Assembly (NCBI GenBank): GCA_021813305.1
Contig: JAKALE010000001.1
Coordinates: 1-15,071 of the forward strand
From: a bacterium
Lineage (GTDB): Bacteria; Patescibacteria; Paceibacteria; UBA6257; Brennerbacteraceae
Length of the DNA stretch: 15,071 bases
Direction of reading: 5' to 3'
The translations under genes were made by a program, and so were the position numbers. Positions 1-6,330 of the stretch are shown here, piece after piece. Each line of letters starts with the position of its first letter. The stretch's first letter is position 1. The notes beneath the pieces were generated by a model, which saw only the letters and a list, made by a program, of their open reading frames with translations, was not told the DNA's origin and searched no databases.

Positions 1-54
1 AGGTCTGCGGCGCGTCATAATGACTTGTTCGGGTTGCAATTTGGGTACGTCCAT
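1..54 (-). CDS. 5' end of the gene after pilO in the pilus cluster (partial)
   Basis: An ATG three bases after the pilO stop opens a frame with no stop up to the window edge. The 18 visible codons read MDVPKLQPEQVIMTRRRP. The 3-bp spacing to pilO and the same orientation make it the next gene of the pilM-pilN-pilO operon. The visible residues are hydrophilic and have no membrane segment or lipobox, so I cannot say whether it is a PilP-like protein, a pilin or something else. It is cut by the window edge rather than broken. Confidence 0.6.
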   Translation of the reverse strand, partial: MDVPKLQPEQVIMTRRRP

Positions 55-57
55 AGG

Positions 58-675
58 TTATGGCAATGTGAATTGAGGCGGCGTGATGTAATACGCTTTT
101 GCATCAAGACGGAATGCGAAGCTGGGCGTTTTGCTCCCCGTGGTAGGAAGCGGAGACAAGCTGAACGTCGAAACATCGATAAGCCGCTGTTCGGTTTCAA
201 GGGAATTCAAAAAATCTTTGACGCTGCTATAATCCCCGGATCCGGATATGGACACGGTTACGGTCATGGTTTTTGCGGGCGCGATCGGAGCTCCCGGAGC
301 CGTTGCGGGCGCGATCGTCGGCGTCTGGTTCGCGCTCACGGACGTAAACGTGATCTGGTCCAGCGATACATGATTGTTGCCCGTCATGGTCTCGATGGTT
401 GCGAGCAATTCCGGAATATTCATGGAATCGGGCAAGGTGTTGCTGATCAGCGTGATCTGCGCATCAAGATTGGTGAATTGCGCCACTTCCTGGCGGAATT
501 GATTGATGAGATCCATCAAGTGATCGCGTACGGCTTGGCGCTCGGCAACCTGATAGCGCGACGTTTGCACATTCTGCCACTGGGGCATGTCCAATCCGAA
601 CAAAACGTACAATGCCGCGACGAAAATAAGCGCGCTGAACAAAAACATGGAAAGGACGCGGGCCGAGCTGTTCAT
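58..675 (-). CDS. pilO: PilO-like type IV pilus inner-membrane assembly protein
   Basis: The 205-residue protein has a single N-terminal membrane segment (about residues 7-27), then a helical stretch likely to be coiled coil (about 33-75), then a compact C-terminal region of alternating strands and helices ending in a hydrophobic strand. That is the PilO plan. In known systems PilO pairs with PilN in the inner membrane and links the cytoplasmic PilM platform to the outer parts of the pilus machine. A Pro/Ala-rich linker lies at about 120-135. The start codon is one base after the pilN stop, so translation is very probably coupled. Sequence identity to classical PilO is low, as usual for this family; the call rests on topology and on position after pilM and pilN. 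Confidence 0.72.
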   Translation of the reverse strand: MNSSARVLSMFLFSALIFVAALYVLFGLDMPQWQNVQTSRYQVAERQAVRDHLMDLINQFRQEVAQFTNLDAQITLISNTLPDSMNIPELLATIETMTGNNHVSLDQITFTSVSANQTPTIAPATAPGAPIAPAKTMTVTVSISGSGDYSSVKDFLNSLETEQRLIDVSTFSLSPLPTTGSKTPSFAFRLDAKAYYITPPQFTLP

Positions 676-676
676 A

Positions 677-1228
677 TTACTGGGAAATCAATAAACTTTT
701 GAGAATATACACGTCGAGCTTGAAGGTATACGATCTGCCGTCCCGTCCCACCCCGATATCGTGAATCACGACGTCGCGCACATCCTGCTCGTCCTGCTTG
801 AGGGCTGCGGCCTGCAAGCTCACGTCGGTCAAGGTCGGCGCGGTTCCCGCGAGCTGCAAAATATTCGTGGTTGTGTCCAAGTTCATGCTGGTGAACGTGA
901 TCTTCGGGCTTGTGTTCTTCTCGAGAAAATCGAACACATGCGACATATACACATGTCCGGGCAGCAGTACTTTGAGTTTTTTGATCTCCGCGTCCAAGGT
1001 CAGAACTTTTTGCACTTCGTCTTTCGACAATGATGCAACCGTATCCTGGATCTCGTTATCCAAGCTTTGCACTTGAGATGCAGCGACCTTCTGGTATCCG
1101 GCGCAGAACAAATAGAAACCCGCCGCGACGAACAGAAAAATAAGCGACCCGAGCAGCAAATTGCGCGGGGTCGCCGGAGCGGCAATCTCGGTCTTGGGCA
1201 GCTGTTGGATGTTTTGCGGAGCTTCCAT
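677..1228 (-). CDS. pilN: PilN-like type IV pilus inner-membrane assembly protein
   Basis: The 183-residue protein has a short cytoplasmic tail with several prolines (1-22), one membrane segment (about 23-45), a heptad-like helix (about 48-85) and a C-terminal alpha/beta domain, which is the PilN/GspL-C architecture. The cytoplasmic tail of PilN is known to dock into PilM. Here it holds the motif NIQQLPKTE at 6-14, which may stand in for the classical INLLP docking sequence; that equivalence is inference. It lies 69 bp downstream of pilM and 1 bp upstream of pilO. An extended -10 element in the 69-bp gap suggests it can also be transcribed independently of pilM. No Shine-Dalgarno sequence precedes the ATG. 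Confidence 0.72.
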   Translation of the reverse strand: MEAPQNIQQLPKTEIAAPATPRNLLLGSLIFLFVAAGFYLFCAGYQKVAASQVQSLDNEIQDTVASLSKDEVQKVLTLDAEIKKLKVLLPGHVYMSHVFDFLEKNTSPKITFTSMNLDTTTNILQLAGTAPTLTDVSLQAAALKQDEQDVRDVVIHDIGVGRDGRSYTFKLDVYILKSLLISQ

Positions 1229-1240
1229 GGAGATAGACGT

Positions 1241-1249
1241 ATTGTATCA
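1241..1249 (-). promoter_or_regulatory. Internal extended -10 promoter before pilN
   Basis: On the minus strand TGATACAAT fits an extended -10 (TGn plus TACAAT) and ends 12 nt before the pilN ATG. No convincing -35 is seen at 16-18 bp. Several promoters in this window use the same TGnTATNNT form, which supports the call. Confidence 0.4.
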
Positions 1250-1284
1250 CCCGTTATGTGAAAAGTCCTTGTGGAAACAAGCGT

Positions 1285-1293
1285 TTATCCACA
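1285..1293 (+). promoter_or_regulatory. Exact DnaA box in the pilM-pilN gap
   Basis: The gap contains TTATCCACA, the strongest consensus DnaA box. A weaker match, GTTTCCACA, lies on the other strand about 10 bp away (1269-1277). A nine-base match can arise by chance in a window of this size, and there is no box cluster or AT-rich unwinding region here. I read it as a possible DnaA-responsive site rather than an origin. Confidence 0.3.
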
Positions 1294-1297
1294 TCCG

Positions 1298-2401
1298 TCA
1301 CTTCTTGAATCCTTTGAGTGCCGCGCCCAGGGCAACCGAATACGAATTGCCAGTTTCCTTGAGCACGGGCGCGAGCATCTGATTGTACGTAACATTCGAA
1401 AATGGATCGCCCAGCACCGTCGATACGTGCAATTCTTGCTCGAAATATTCGCGGATGCCCGGCGGCAATACCGCGCCGCCAGTAAGCACAACCTTTTTTA
1501 CTTCCCGGTGCGTGCGGTCCGTGTAGCGCTTCATGAGCTTTTGCACTTCGGAGATCACAATATCCAGAATCGGGGTCATGAGTGCGGGCAAAAACTGCTG
1601 GTCCGGCGCAACCCTGAGTCCCTGGGCCTTTTTCAAATCTTCGGCTTTTGCTGCCACGATATTGAGTCCGCGCGCGACCGACATGGTAAGATCATTGCCC
1701 GCGGTATCGATGTCGTGGGTCAAGCGTACGTGTTTTTCGTCGACAATGGAAATGCTCGTCGCACGCGCACCCATATCAACCACGACCATGGTGCTGGGAT
1801 CTTCGCCCAGAAGCGCCCTGGCCAAGGAGACCGGCTCGAGCTCCAACGCACGCAAGTTGAGTCCCGCCTTTTCCGCGATACGATAATACTTGTTCACCAC
1901 GTCCTGGAGCACGGCGATCAGCAACACCTCAGTTCGGTTTGTCTGCGCGCCGGGCAACGGCGTAAGCACTTCCCAATCGAGCACCACTTCGGTCAAGGGA
2001 AACGGAACATATTGGCGTGCTTCGTAAGGCACGGCCTGCCCGACTTCTTTTTCCGTGACATTGGGCAATTCCATGACCGTGACAAACGATGAAAACGCAG
2101 GCAATGAAAATACCGCGTTTTTCGATGTGGGCCCCATCTGGTTCAACAGTTCCTTGAGCAACCCCGCGGTCATCTCGTCCATAATCTTGAGGGAACTCGT
2201 CTGGATCGCGGCGTTTTCCCGCTCCAAGTGTCCGGTATTCTCAAGCATGCCATAATTGCGCAGCGCGATCGCTCCGTTCTGATGTTCCAGCTCCACGACT
2301 TTGATAGATGTGGTTCCCACGTCAATGCCCAGCACGCTCGCCGAAGGCACCAAAAAATCGCGTACCTGTCCCAATACCTTGTTCAAATCAAGCGCTGCCA
2401 T
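1298..2401 (-). CDS. pilM: Type IV pilus assembly protein PilM (actin-like ATPase)
   Basis: The 367-residue protein has the actin/FtsA-like nucleotide-binding motifs in order: phosphate-1 motif GIDVGTTSIKVVEL at 25-38, phosphate-2 motif MVVVDMGARATS at 205-216, and adenosine motif VVLTGGAVLPPG at 304-315. The PilM signature VPYEARQYVPFPL lies at 124-136 and a SHS2-like insert in between. PilM is the cytoplasmic member of the PilMNO platform and binds the PilN tail. Length matches family norms. The start is set by a good promoter with its -10 just 12 bp upstream; there is no SD. Expression of pilMNO and the following gene probably starts here. Confidence 0.92.
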   Translation of the reverse strand: MAALDLNKVLGQVRDFLVPSASVLGIDVGTTSIKVVELEHQNGAIALRNYGMLENTGHLERENAAIQTSSLKIMDEMTAGLLKELLNQMGPTSKNAVFSLPAFSSFVTVMELPNVTEKEVGQAVPYEARQYVPFPLTEVVLDWEVLTPLPGAQTNRTEVLLIAVLQDVVNKYYRIAEKAGLNLRALELEPVSLARALLGEDPSTMVVVDMGARATSISIVDEKHVRLTHDIDTAGNDLTMSVARGLNIVAAKAEDLKKAQGLRVAPDQQFLPALMTPILDIVISEVQKLMKRYTDRTHREVKKVVLTGGAVLPPGIREYFEQELHVSTVLGDPFSNVTYNQMLAPVLKETGNSYSVALGAALKGFKK

Positions 2402-2413
2402 AGTTCAAAATCC

Positions 2414-2441
2414 ATTATACACTATCTATATTCTCCGTGAA
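2414..2441 (-). promoter_or_regulatory. pilM promoter (short leader)
   Basis: On the minus strand TTCACG (2436-2441) and a perfect TATAAT (2414-2419) are separated by 16 bp. The -10 ends 12 nt before the ATG, so the transcript would carry only about 4-6 leader bases, too few for a ribosome-binding site. Confidence 0.6.
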
Positions 2442-2598
2442 GCGTTCAGGTTTCGAAAAATCTTTTGTCCTTGAACATAGTTCTCGTAGGCGTCGGAAGC
2501 TCGGTCCCTAAAAGGGTTCCGGCGCCGAGAGCACAGGCAATCGCAAGCCGCAGGAGCATGCGAATTGCCGGTATGGTCAAGGATAAGGGATTTTTCAC

Positions 2599-3330
2599 AT
2601 GAACAGCTTCTTTTCCTTTCTTCTTGATTGTCTGTTCCCGCTCCGCTGCAGGATTTGTTCCGAGCCCCAGAATCCAGAAACCAACCCTGGAGGATTTGTC
2701 TGCAAAGATTGCTTTTCCTCCATTGCCGTGCACCAATGGACGTTTTGCCCGGTATGCGACAAAAAATGCATCGGATTCGAGCAATGCCCATCCCACAAGG
2801 TTCCCATGCGATTTTTGGGAGTTGCCGGTTCATACCAAAACCAAGCGCTCAAGCGTCTGCTCTGGGACTACAAATACAAATTCATCGAGCCGCTCGCGGC
2901 ATGGCTTGCCGGCTTGCTTGTCAAACATTATGAAGCCGCGTTCAAATCCTACGTCGAACAAAACAAACAAGAGTGGATCGTAACGGCAATTCCCCTGGCC
3001 TCCTCGCGCTTACGCTGGCGCGGCTTCAATCAGGCAGAACTCCTGGCAAAAGAATTCTCGCGCACAACGGGCATTCCGTACGTACCAATACTTGAACGCA
3101 CGAGTTTCAAATCATCGCAAATGCAGCTGGGAACACACGAACTACGAAAAGAAAACGTGAAAAATGCATTCCGTGTGAAATCCGATGCAGGTGTTTCAGG
3201 TAAACGCGTCATCCTCATCGACGACATCGCGACATCTGGGGCGACATTGCTCGAAGCTGCGCGCACGCTCAAACAAAACAAGGCCAAGGAAATCCTCGGC
3301 CTTGTGGTTGCGCGAAACGATCCGGTCTAG
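2599..3330 (+). CDS. comF: ComF family phosphoribosyltransferase-like competence protein
   Basis: The 243-residue protein begins with a double zinc-ribbon: Cys17/Cys20 with Cys35/Cys38, and a second set at Cys50, Cys53, Cys57 and Cys63. A type I phosphoribosyltransferase domain follows, with PRPP-binding motif VILIDDIATSGAT at 204-216. ComF is required for natural transformation in several bacteria and binds single-stranded DNA and helicase partners in the cytoplasm; the substrate of its PRT domain is not settled. A purine-rich AAGGG about 9 nt before the ATG is a weak ribosome site. It is divergent from pilM and convergent with the PAP2 gene; the two stop codons share one CTAG. Proximity to the pilus cluster and dprA fits a DNA-uptake role. 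Confidence 0.9.
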   Translation: MNSFFSFLLDCLFPLRCRICSEPQNPETNPGGFVCKDCFSSIAVHQWTFCPVCDKKCIGFEQCPSHKVPMRFLGVAGSYQNQALKRLLWDYKYKFIEPLAAWLAGLLVKHYEAAFKSYVEQNKQEWIVTAIPLASSRLRWRGFNQAELLAKEFSRTTGIPYVPILERTSFKSSQMQLGTHELRKENVKNAFRVKSDAGVSGKRVILIDDIATSGATLLEAARTLKQNKAKEILGLVVARNDPV

Positions 3331-3860
3331 CGCGTGTGATGCTTGGACGGAAACATTCTTCTGATGAAAAGGATTTCCGGAATTGAAAACACCACGCCCA
3401 AGATCGCGCCCCCCAGGATATCCGATGACCAGTGCACGCCGGCCGCAATGCGCGCAATGCCGACCAGGGCCGCAACGGCAAATAATGCAGCTCCTGCTTT
3501 TTTGTTTTCAAACCATACCGAGGTCGCCAGGGAAAACAGGAAAATCGTGTGATCCGACGGAAACGACGTATACCATTCCCGCGGGGCAACAAAAACCAAC
3601 GGCGCCAAGTGATCTGTGATGAACGGACGCGGCGAGTATACGACCATGCGGATCAGCTGTGCGAGCACCAGATAATTGCCTCCGGCAGGCACGAACAGCA
3701 ATATCGTATGCCACAGATCCTTTCTGCGCATCCATGCCCAATAGAGCACCACGACCGCCGTGATATACACCAGATATTTTGCAAAGAAAATCACGAGGTA
3801 TTTTGCGATCGCGCTTGATACCGCCCAGGAATACAAAAAAGAAGAAAGAAATTGGTTCAT
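3327..3860 (-). CDS. PAP2-family membrane phosphatase (undecaprenyl-diphosphatase-like)
   Basis: The 177-residue membrane protein has about five hydrophobic segments and all three PAP2 motifs: R71-x6-R78-P79, P101-S-D-H104, and R137-x5-H143-x3-D147. His104 and His143 are the expected catalytic pair. PAP2 membrane enzymes of this size often recycle undecaprenyl diphosphate to the monophosphate carrier (BcrC type) or act on phosphatidyl lipids; the motifs do not separate these. The ATG is 9 bp after the ClpP-like stop, so the two may be co-transcribed. AAGG lies too far upstream to be a good SD, and the AT-rich gap could itself hold a -10. Confidence 0.85.
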   Translation of the reverse strand: MNQFLSSFLYSWAVSSAIAKYLVIFFAKYLVYITAVVVLYWAWMRRKDLWHTILLFVPAGGNYLVLAQLIRMVVYSPRPFITDHLAPLVFVAPREWYTSFPSDHTIFLFSLATSVWFENKKAGAALFAVAALVGIARIAAGVHWSSDILGGAILGVVFSIPEILFIRRMFPSKHHTR

Positions 3861-3869
3861 AATTTATAT

Positions 3870-4412
3870 TTAACCTTTTATCAAGGGAATTGTTTCCACA
3901 ACATCATGCACGAGACCATATTTCGTTTTTGCATCATTTGTTGTTAAAATGTCGCCGGTTTTCAGAATAACACGCATTTCTTCATCACTTTTCTTCAACT
4001 CTTTAGCAAAGATATCAACATATCTTTTATATAGATCTTGCATAACCTTCAATGTCTCTTCATGTATATGTAAAGGGGCAACTTGGTTACCACTAAATGT
4101 TCCCTCGTGCAAAAAGAAGCGGCAACCAGAAACCGCCGTACGTCTTTGTCCTGCCAAAAAGATTACATTAGCTGCGGAATCTATCTGGGTGAATCCAATA
4201 GTTTCGACTCTGAACGGCAGGGATTTTAAATAAGTATATGCGCGTATGGCAGAATCCATATCCCCACCGTTCGAGGAAATGAATAATTTCAATTTTTCTA
4301 TATTTTGTCCAGAATATACTTGACCACTAAGCCAAGTAATTAATTGATTTATTGAATTTGAATCAATTGTGCCTGTGAATGTATACCAAATTTCCATATC
4401 CTTAATCTTCAT
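3870..4412 (-). CDS. Orphan ClpP-like (Clp/crotonase fold) serine protease
   Basis: The 180-residue protein aligns with ClpP through its core. ISSNGGDMDSA at 45-55 matches the oxyanion strand region (usual INSPGG). Ser79 in DSAANVIFLAG takes the nucleophile position. His102 in FFLHEG and Asp154 in the segment before KYGL complete the triad. The catalytic set is intact but the sequence is far from housekeeping ClpP: the usual AASM around the serine is replaced and the N-terminal loop that docks to ClpX/ClpA is not recognisable. The gene is visibly more AT-rich than its neighbours, has no Clp ATPase beside it, and lies next to a tRNA-like repeat, which suggests horizontal acquisition. It could be a membrane-associated or phage/plasmid-type Clp-fold peptidase. 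Confidence 0.75.
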   Translation of the reverse strand: MKIKDMEIWYTFTGTIDSNSINQLITWLSGQVYSGQNIEKLKLFISSNGGDMDSAIRAYTYLKSLPFRVETIGFTQIDSAANVIFLAGQRRTAVSGCRFFLHEGTFSGNQVAPLHIHEETLKVMQDLYKRYVDIFAKELKKSDEEMRVILKTGDILTTNDAKTKYGLVHDVVETIPLIKG

Positions 4413-4443
4413 TAATAAATTTTCTCAACAGATATGACTGGGG

Positions 4444-4460
4444 TCGAACCCGCGATACCC
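4444..4460 (-). repeat. 17-bp copy of tRNA-Ser T-arm/variable-arm sequence
   Basis: TCGAACCCGCGATACCC occurs here and at 4901-4917 inside tRNA-Ser, in the same orientation. Read on the minus strand it is variable-arm end, T-stem and the start of the T-loop. Around this copy no acceptor stem, anticodon arm or D arm can be built, so it is not a functional tRNA. It is either a scar of an old tRNA-directed insertion or the remnant of a second tRNA. Confidence 0.6.
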
Positions 4461-4488
4461 ACATACATAACGCCTAGAATTTAGCCCC

Positions 4489-4845
4489 TCATGCATGGCA
4501 TACAAGCGACCCATTGCACAAGATTTGCAACAACGCGATCGCAATGCCAATTAACGCAAGATTCGCGACGGGCAGTAGGGCAAAAACCATCCCCCAACGG
4601 AGCTTCTTGGGGGACTGATTACCAAACGCGCAGAACAATCCTCCAATGCAGGACACAAGGAGCATAACCGGAACAACGGCAAGGCTGAACGCGAACAAAA
4701 TCGTCGGGATGCTGGTCTCCGATCCTGGCGCGTCGAACAAAAATGCTGCGCTCAGTGCAAGCAAAACGCCCGGCAGTACCAACAGTCCATACACAATACT
4801 GAGAATTCTTGATATCCAACGTTTTACCGAATCTGAGAGTTTCAT
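4489..4845 (-). CDS. Small hydrophobic membrane protein, family unknown
   Basis: The 118-residue protein has a basic N-terminus (KLSDSVKRWISR) and three hydrophobic segments at about 14-36, 48-75 and 84-108. A short loop with the basic patch SPKKLRW sits before the last segment. I see no catalytic motif and do not recognise a family. It is bracketed by tRNA-Ser on its 5' side and the 17-bp tRNA-derived repeat on its 3' side, so it is the sole gene of a possible small insertion. No SD or clear promoter precedes the ATG; read-through from the tRNA-Ser promoter is possible. Composition resembles the rest of the window. Confidence 0.5.
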   Translation of the reverse strand: MKLSDSVKRWISRILSIVYGLLVLPGVLLALSAAFLFDAPGSETSIPTILFAFSLAVVPVMLLVSCIGGLFCAFGNQSPKKLRWGMVFALLPVANLALIGIAIALLQILCNGSLVCHA

Positions 4846-4885
4846 GCGCGAATGTAATCTTTAATTTAAGACTGCTCGATAGCAG

Positions 4886-4972
4886 CGGAGAGGGCGGGAT
4901 TCGAACCCGCGATACCCTTTCGGGTATACCACATTTCGAGTGTGGCGCCTTCGGCCGCTCAGCCACCTCTCC
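4886..4972 (-). tRNA. tRNA-Ser(CGA)
   Basis: The 87-nt cloverleaf has acceptor GGAGAGG/CCTCTCC, discriminator G, anticodon stem CCACA/TGTGG with loop CTCGAAA (anticodon CGA), a long class II variable arm (TACCC/GGGTA) typical of serine tRNA, and T-arm GCGGG/CCCGC with loop TTCGAAT. The discriminator is followed by CTG, so CCA is added after transcription. Confidence 0.96.
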
Positions 4973-5009
4973 GTAATTATTTTGCCGTTCCTATCAAATA
5001 GAATTAATC

Positions 5010-5051
5010 AGCCACTCACCGCCTTTGGCGGGACCCCGCTGTGCGGTGGCT
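5010..5051. terminator. GC-rich hairpin between the vanY-type gene and tRNA-Ser
   Basis: Outer arms AGCC-ACCGC pair with GCGGT-GGCT around a 4-nt bulge. Inside, two mutually exclusive hairpins are possible: CCGCC/GGCGG with loop TTT, or GCGG/CCGC with loop GACC. It lies downstream of the vanY-type stop. There is no good U-tract, so it may instead be a leader structure of the tRNA-Ser transcript. Confidence 0.3.
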
Positions 5052-5065
5052 CTCCAAACTATTCC

Positions 5066-5074
5066 GTTATACCA
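5066..5074 (-). promoter_or_regulatory. tRNA-Ser extended -10 promoter
   Basis: On the minus strand TGGTATAAC is an extended -10 about 90 bp upstream of the tRNA-Ser 5' end. The predicted transcript would start near 5058 and cover the GC-rich hairpin before the tRNA. Confidence 0.4.
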
Positions 5075-5100
5075 TATTCGCCCTGTCCGGGCTACGCGCA

Positions 5101-5862
5101 TTACTTCCCTACGTACCGCCAGTGCCACGGCTCAAATTTGATGCCTTTGGCATTCTTGGGAACATACGAAAGCGCGAATCCGAACCGCCGGGCGTTTTTG
5201 AGCATCCATTGATATTCTTTCGTTGCAATCATATGCTTCACGGTCTGGTCGTACGAATCCATATCATCGGGAATGCCGCTGTCGAACCTGATATCCATTG
5301 CCTGATGCTTGGGATCGCAATGCTCGCTGTACCCGGGCAACATGACCAGGCGCATAGCCGACATAAAATGATACCCGCACAATTGCCATTGGCGCAAAAA
5401 CGCGTTGAGCTGATAGGCAGGCGAACGATACCCGGAAAAAATATGCATGCTTGTTTCCAGCTCTTGTTTCATGGCGTGATTCATTTTTTGAAACGCGTCG
5501 TATGCCGGCTTGATAACATATTGGGTCCAGGTCACGCGCTGTTCGCCCTTGTACTCATACCGGAACGGCGGGATCCGCACCATGTTTTTGGGCACTTTGT
5601 GCACGCCGATTTTCTTTGCCGGCACGCCCCAGTGATTCGGGTTGATGGCAAGCACTCGCCTGATCAGCGCATGCTCGGCTTTGGTCAAACCCGTAGTTCT
5701 GCGAAAATTGGACAACAATTTGTCGAAATGGGAAAAATCGGAAACGAGCAAAACATTACCCTGCTCTTCGTTTTTCGCGCCGCGCAAAATTTTGTCCTTG
5801 AATACTTTACGCAAAATGGAATCGGCAACCAAAATATCGTCGGACGTAAGAGGGTATCGCAT
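5101..5862 (-). CDS. VanY-type (M15B) D-alanyl-D-alanine carboxypeptidase-like protein
   Basis: From the start chosen here the protein has 253 residues. The C-terminal half carries the M15B set: SGYRS at 143-147, LPGYSEH ending at His181, Asp190 in AMDI, and FEPWHWRY at 243-250 with Glu244 (general base) and His247 (third zinc ligand). Such enzymes trim the terminal D-Ala from peptidoglycan stems outside the membrane. Two oddities: the His181-Asp190 spacing is two residues longer than the usual SxHxxGxAxD and lacks the glycine, and no signal peptide or membrane anchor is visible. A longer frame starts at 5919, but a TATGAT -10 ends 7 nt before the ATG at 5862, which favours a leaderless start there. 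The approximately 120-residue N-terminal region is unassigned. Confidence 0.75.
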   Translation of the reverse strand: MRYPLTSDDILVADSILRKVFKDKILRGAKNEEQGNVLLVSDFSHFDKLLSNFRRTTGLTKAEHALIRRVLAINPNHWGVPAKKIGVHKVPKNMVRIPPFRYEYKGEQRVTWTQYVIKPAYDAFQKMNHAMKQELETSMHIFSGYRSPAYQLNAFLRQWQLCGYHFMSAMRLVMLPGYSEHCDPKHQAMDIRFDSGIPDDMDSYDQTVKHMIATKEYQWMLKNARRFGFALSYVPKNAKGIKFEPWHWRYVGK

Positions 5863-5869
5863 GGCTTCC

Positions 5870-5878
5870 ATCATACCA
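5870..5878 (-). promoter_or_regulatory. vanY-type gene extended -10, leaderless
   Basis: On the minus strand TGGTATGAT ends 7 nt before the ATG at 5862, so transcription would begin at or next to the A of the start codon. This element decides the start chosen for the gene. Confidence 0.5.
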
Positions 5879-5883
5879 TTTCG

Positions 5884-5910
5884 TTGCAAACTTGCGTAAA
5901 GCGCGATAAA
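5884..5910 (+). promoter_or_regulatory. tRNA-Ala(GGC) promoter candidate
   Basis: TTGCAA (5884-5889) and GATAAA (5905-5910) are 15 bp apart, a short spacing. The predicted start is about 5 nt before the tRNA 5' end. It is divergent from the vanY-type promoter. Confidence 0.4.
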
Positions 5911-5921
5911 GTAGAGCACGC

Positions 5922-5992
5922 GGGCCTATGGTTCAACGGCAGAACATTGCCATGGCATGGCAAGGGTCGGGGTTCAATTCCCCGTAGGTCCA
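5922..5992 (+). tRNA. tRNA-Ala(GGC)
   Basis: The 71-nt cloverleaf has acceptor GGGCCTA/TAGGTCC, including the G3:U70 pair that marks alanine tRNAs, anticodon stem TTGCC/GGCAA with loop ATGGCAT (anticodon GGC), T-arm CGGGG/CCCCG with loop TTCAATT, and discriminator A. CCA is not encoded. Confidence 0.95.
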
Positions 5993-6092
5993 CACAAGCC
6001 ATTCCTGCCCTATAGCTTCCTCCTTCGCTCTCATTCGCATTCGAGCTCCGGACGGACGAGCGTCTTGATATCATAATGCTTGCCCATACGAA

Positions 6093-6112
6093 ACTCTGAT
6101 GCAAATCAGAGT
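6093..6112 (+). other. Hairpin with GCAA tetraloop between two tRNAs
   Basis: ACTCTGAT and ATCAGAGT form a perfect 8-bp stem closed by GCAA, a stable GNRA-type loop, 8 bp before tRNA-Arg. There is no T-tract, so it is more likely a processing or spacer structure in a joint tRNA-Ala/tRNA-Arg precursor than a terminator. Confidence 0.5.
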
Positions 6113-6120
6113 GTAGTAGG

Positions 6121-6192
6121 GCCCCTATAGCTCAACGGATAGAGCAGATCCGTCCTAAGGATAAGATGAGGGTTCAATTCCTTCTGGGGGCA
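6121..6192 (+). tRNA. tRNA-Arg(CCT)
   Basis: The 72-nt cloverleaf has acceptor GCCCCTA/TGGGGGC (with one U-G pair), D-arm GCTC/GAGC, anticodon loop GTCCTAA (anticodon CCT), T-arm GAGGG/CCTTC with loop TTCAATT, and discriminator A. The outermost anticodon-stem pair is G-A, so that helix has four canonical pairs. CCA is not encoded. Confidence 0.93.
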
Positions 6193-6242
6193 CATTGAAA
6201 CATTCACACCCCTTGTCACGCGGCTCATTGCGGCTTTTCATT

Positions 6243-6251
6243 TGCTATACT
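6243..6251 (+). promoter_or_regulatory. Extended -10 promoter of the HtrA-like gene
   Basis: TGCTATACT is an extended -10 with no -35 at the right distance. The predicted start near 6258 falls on the first bases of the left arm of the inverted repeat and on an ATG, giving a leader of about 130 nt before the protease. Confidence 0.5.
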
Positions 6252-6257
6252 GGATGC

Positions 6258-6278
6258 ATGCCCGGTAGTGAATTTTGA
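6258..6278 (+). CDS. Possible 6-codon leaderless upstream ORF 1
   Basis: An ATG 6 nt after the TGCTATACT element opens MPGSEF followed by TGA. The -10-to-ATG spacing equals that of dprA. Such a short frame could be accidental; its position at the predicted transcript start is the only support. Confidence 0.25.
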   Translation: MPGSEF

Positions 6279-6306
6279 ATCGCTTGCGACTATCATTAGG
6301 ACACAC

Positions 6307-6320
6307 CGCAAACGTTTGCG
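6307..6320. promoter_or_regulatory. 14-bp perfect palindrome resembling a LacI/GalR-type operator
   Basis: CGCAAACGTTTGCG is a perfect palindrome with a central CpG, the form bound by LacI/GalR-family regulators (close to the enterobacterial PurR box). It lies about 50 bp downstream of the predicted start, where a bound repressor could act as a roadblock. No such regulator is encoded in the window. It could instead be an RNA hairpin. Confidence 0.4.
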
Positions 6321-6330
6321 AACTCACAAT

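Noticed and set aside
2446..2598. Minus-strand frame upstream of pilM with a hydrophobic stretch (MLLRLAIACALGAGTLLGTE) reminiscent of an MgtC N-terminus.
   Set aside because: Only about 50 codons with a GTG start and no SD; the similarity stops after the first helix even allowing a frameshift. At most a decayed fragment.
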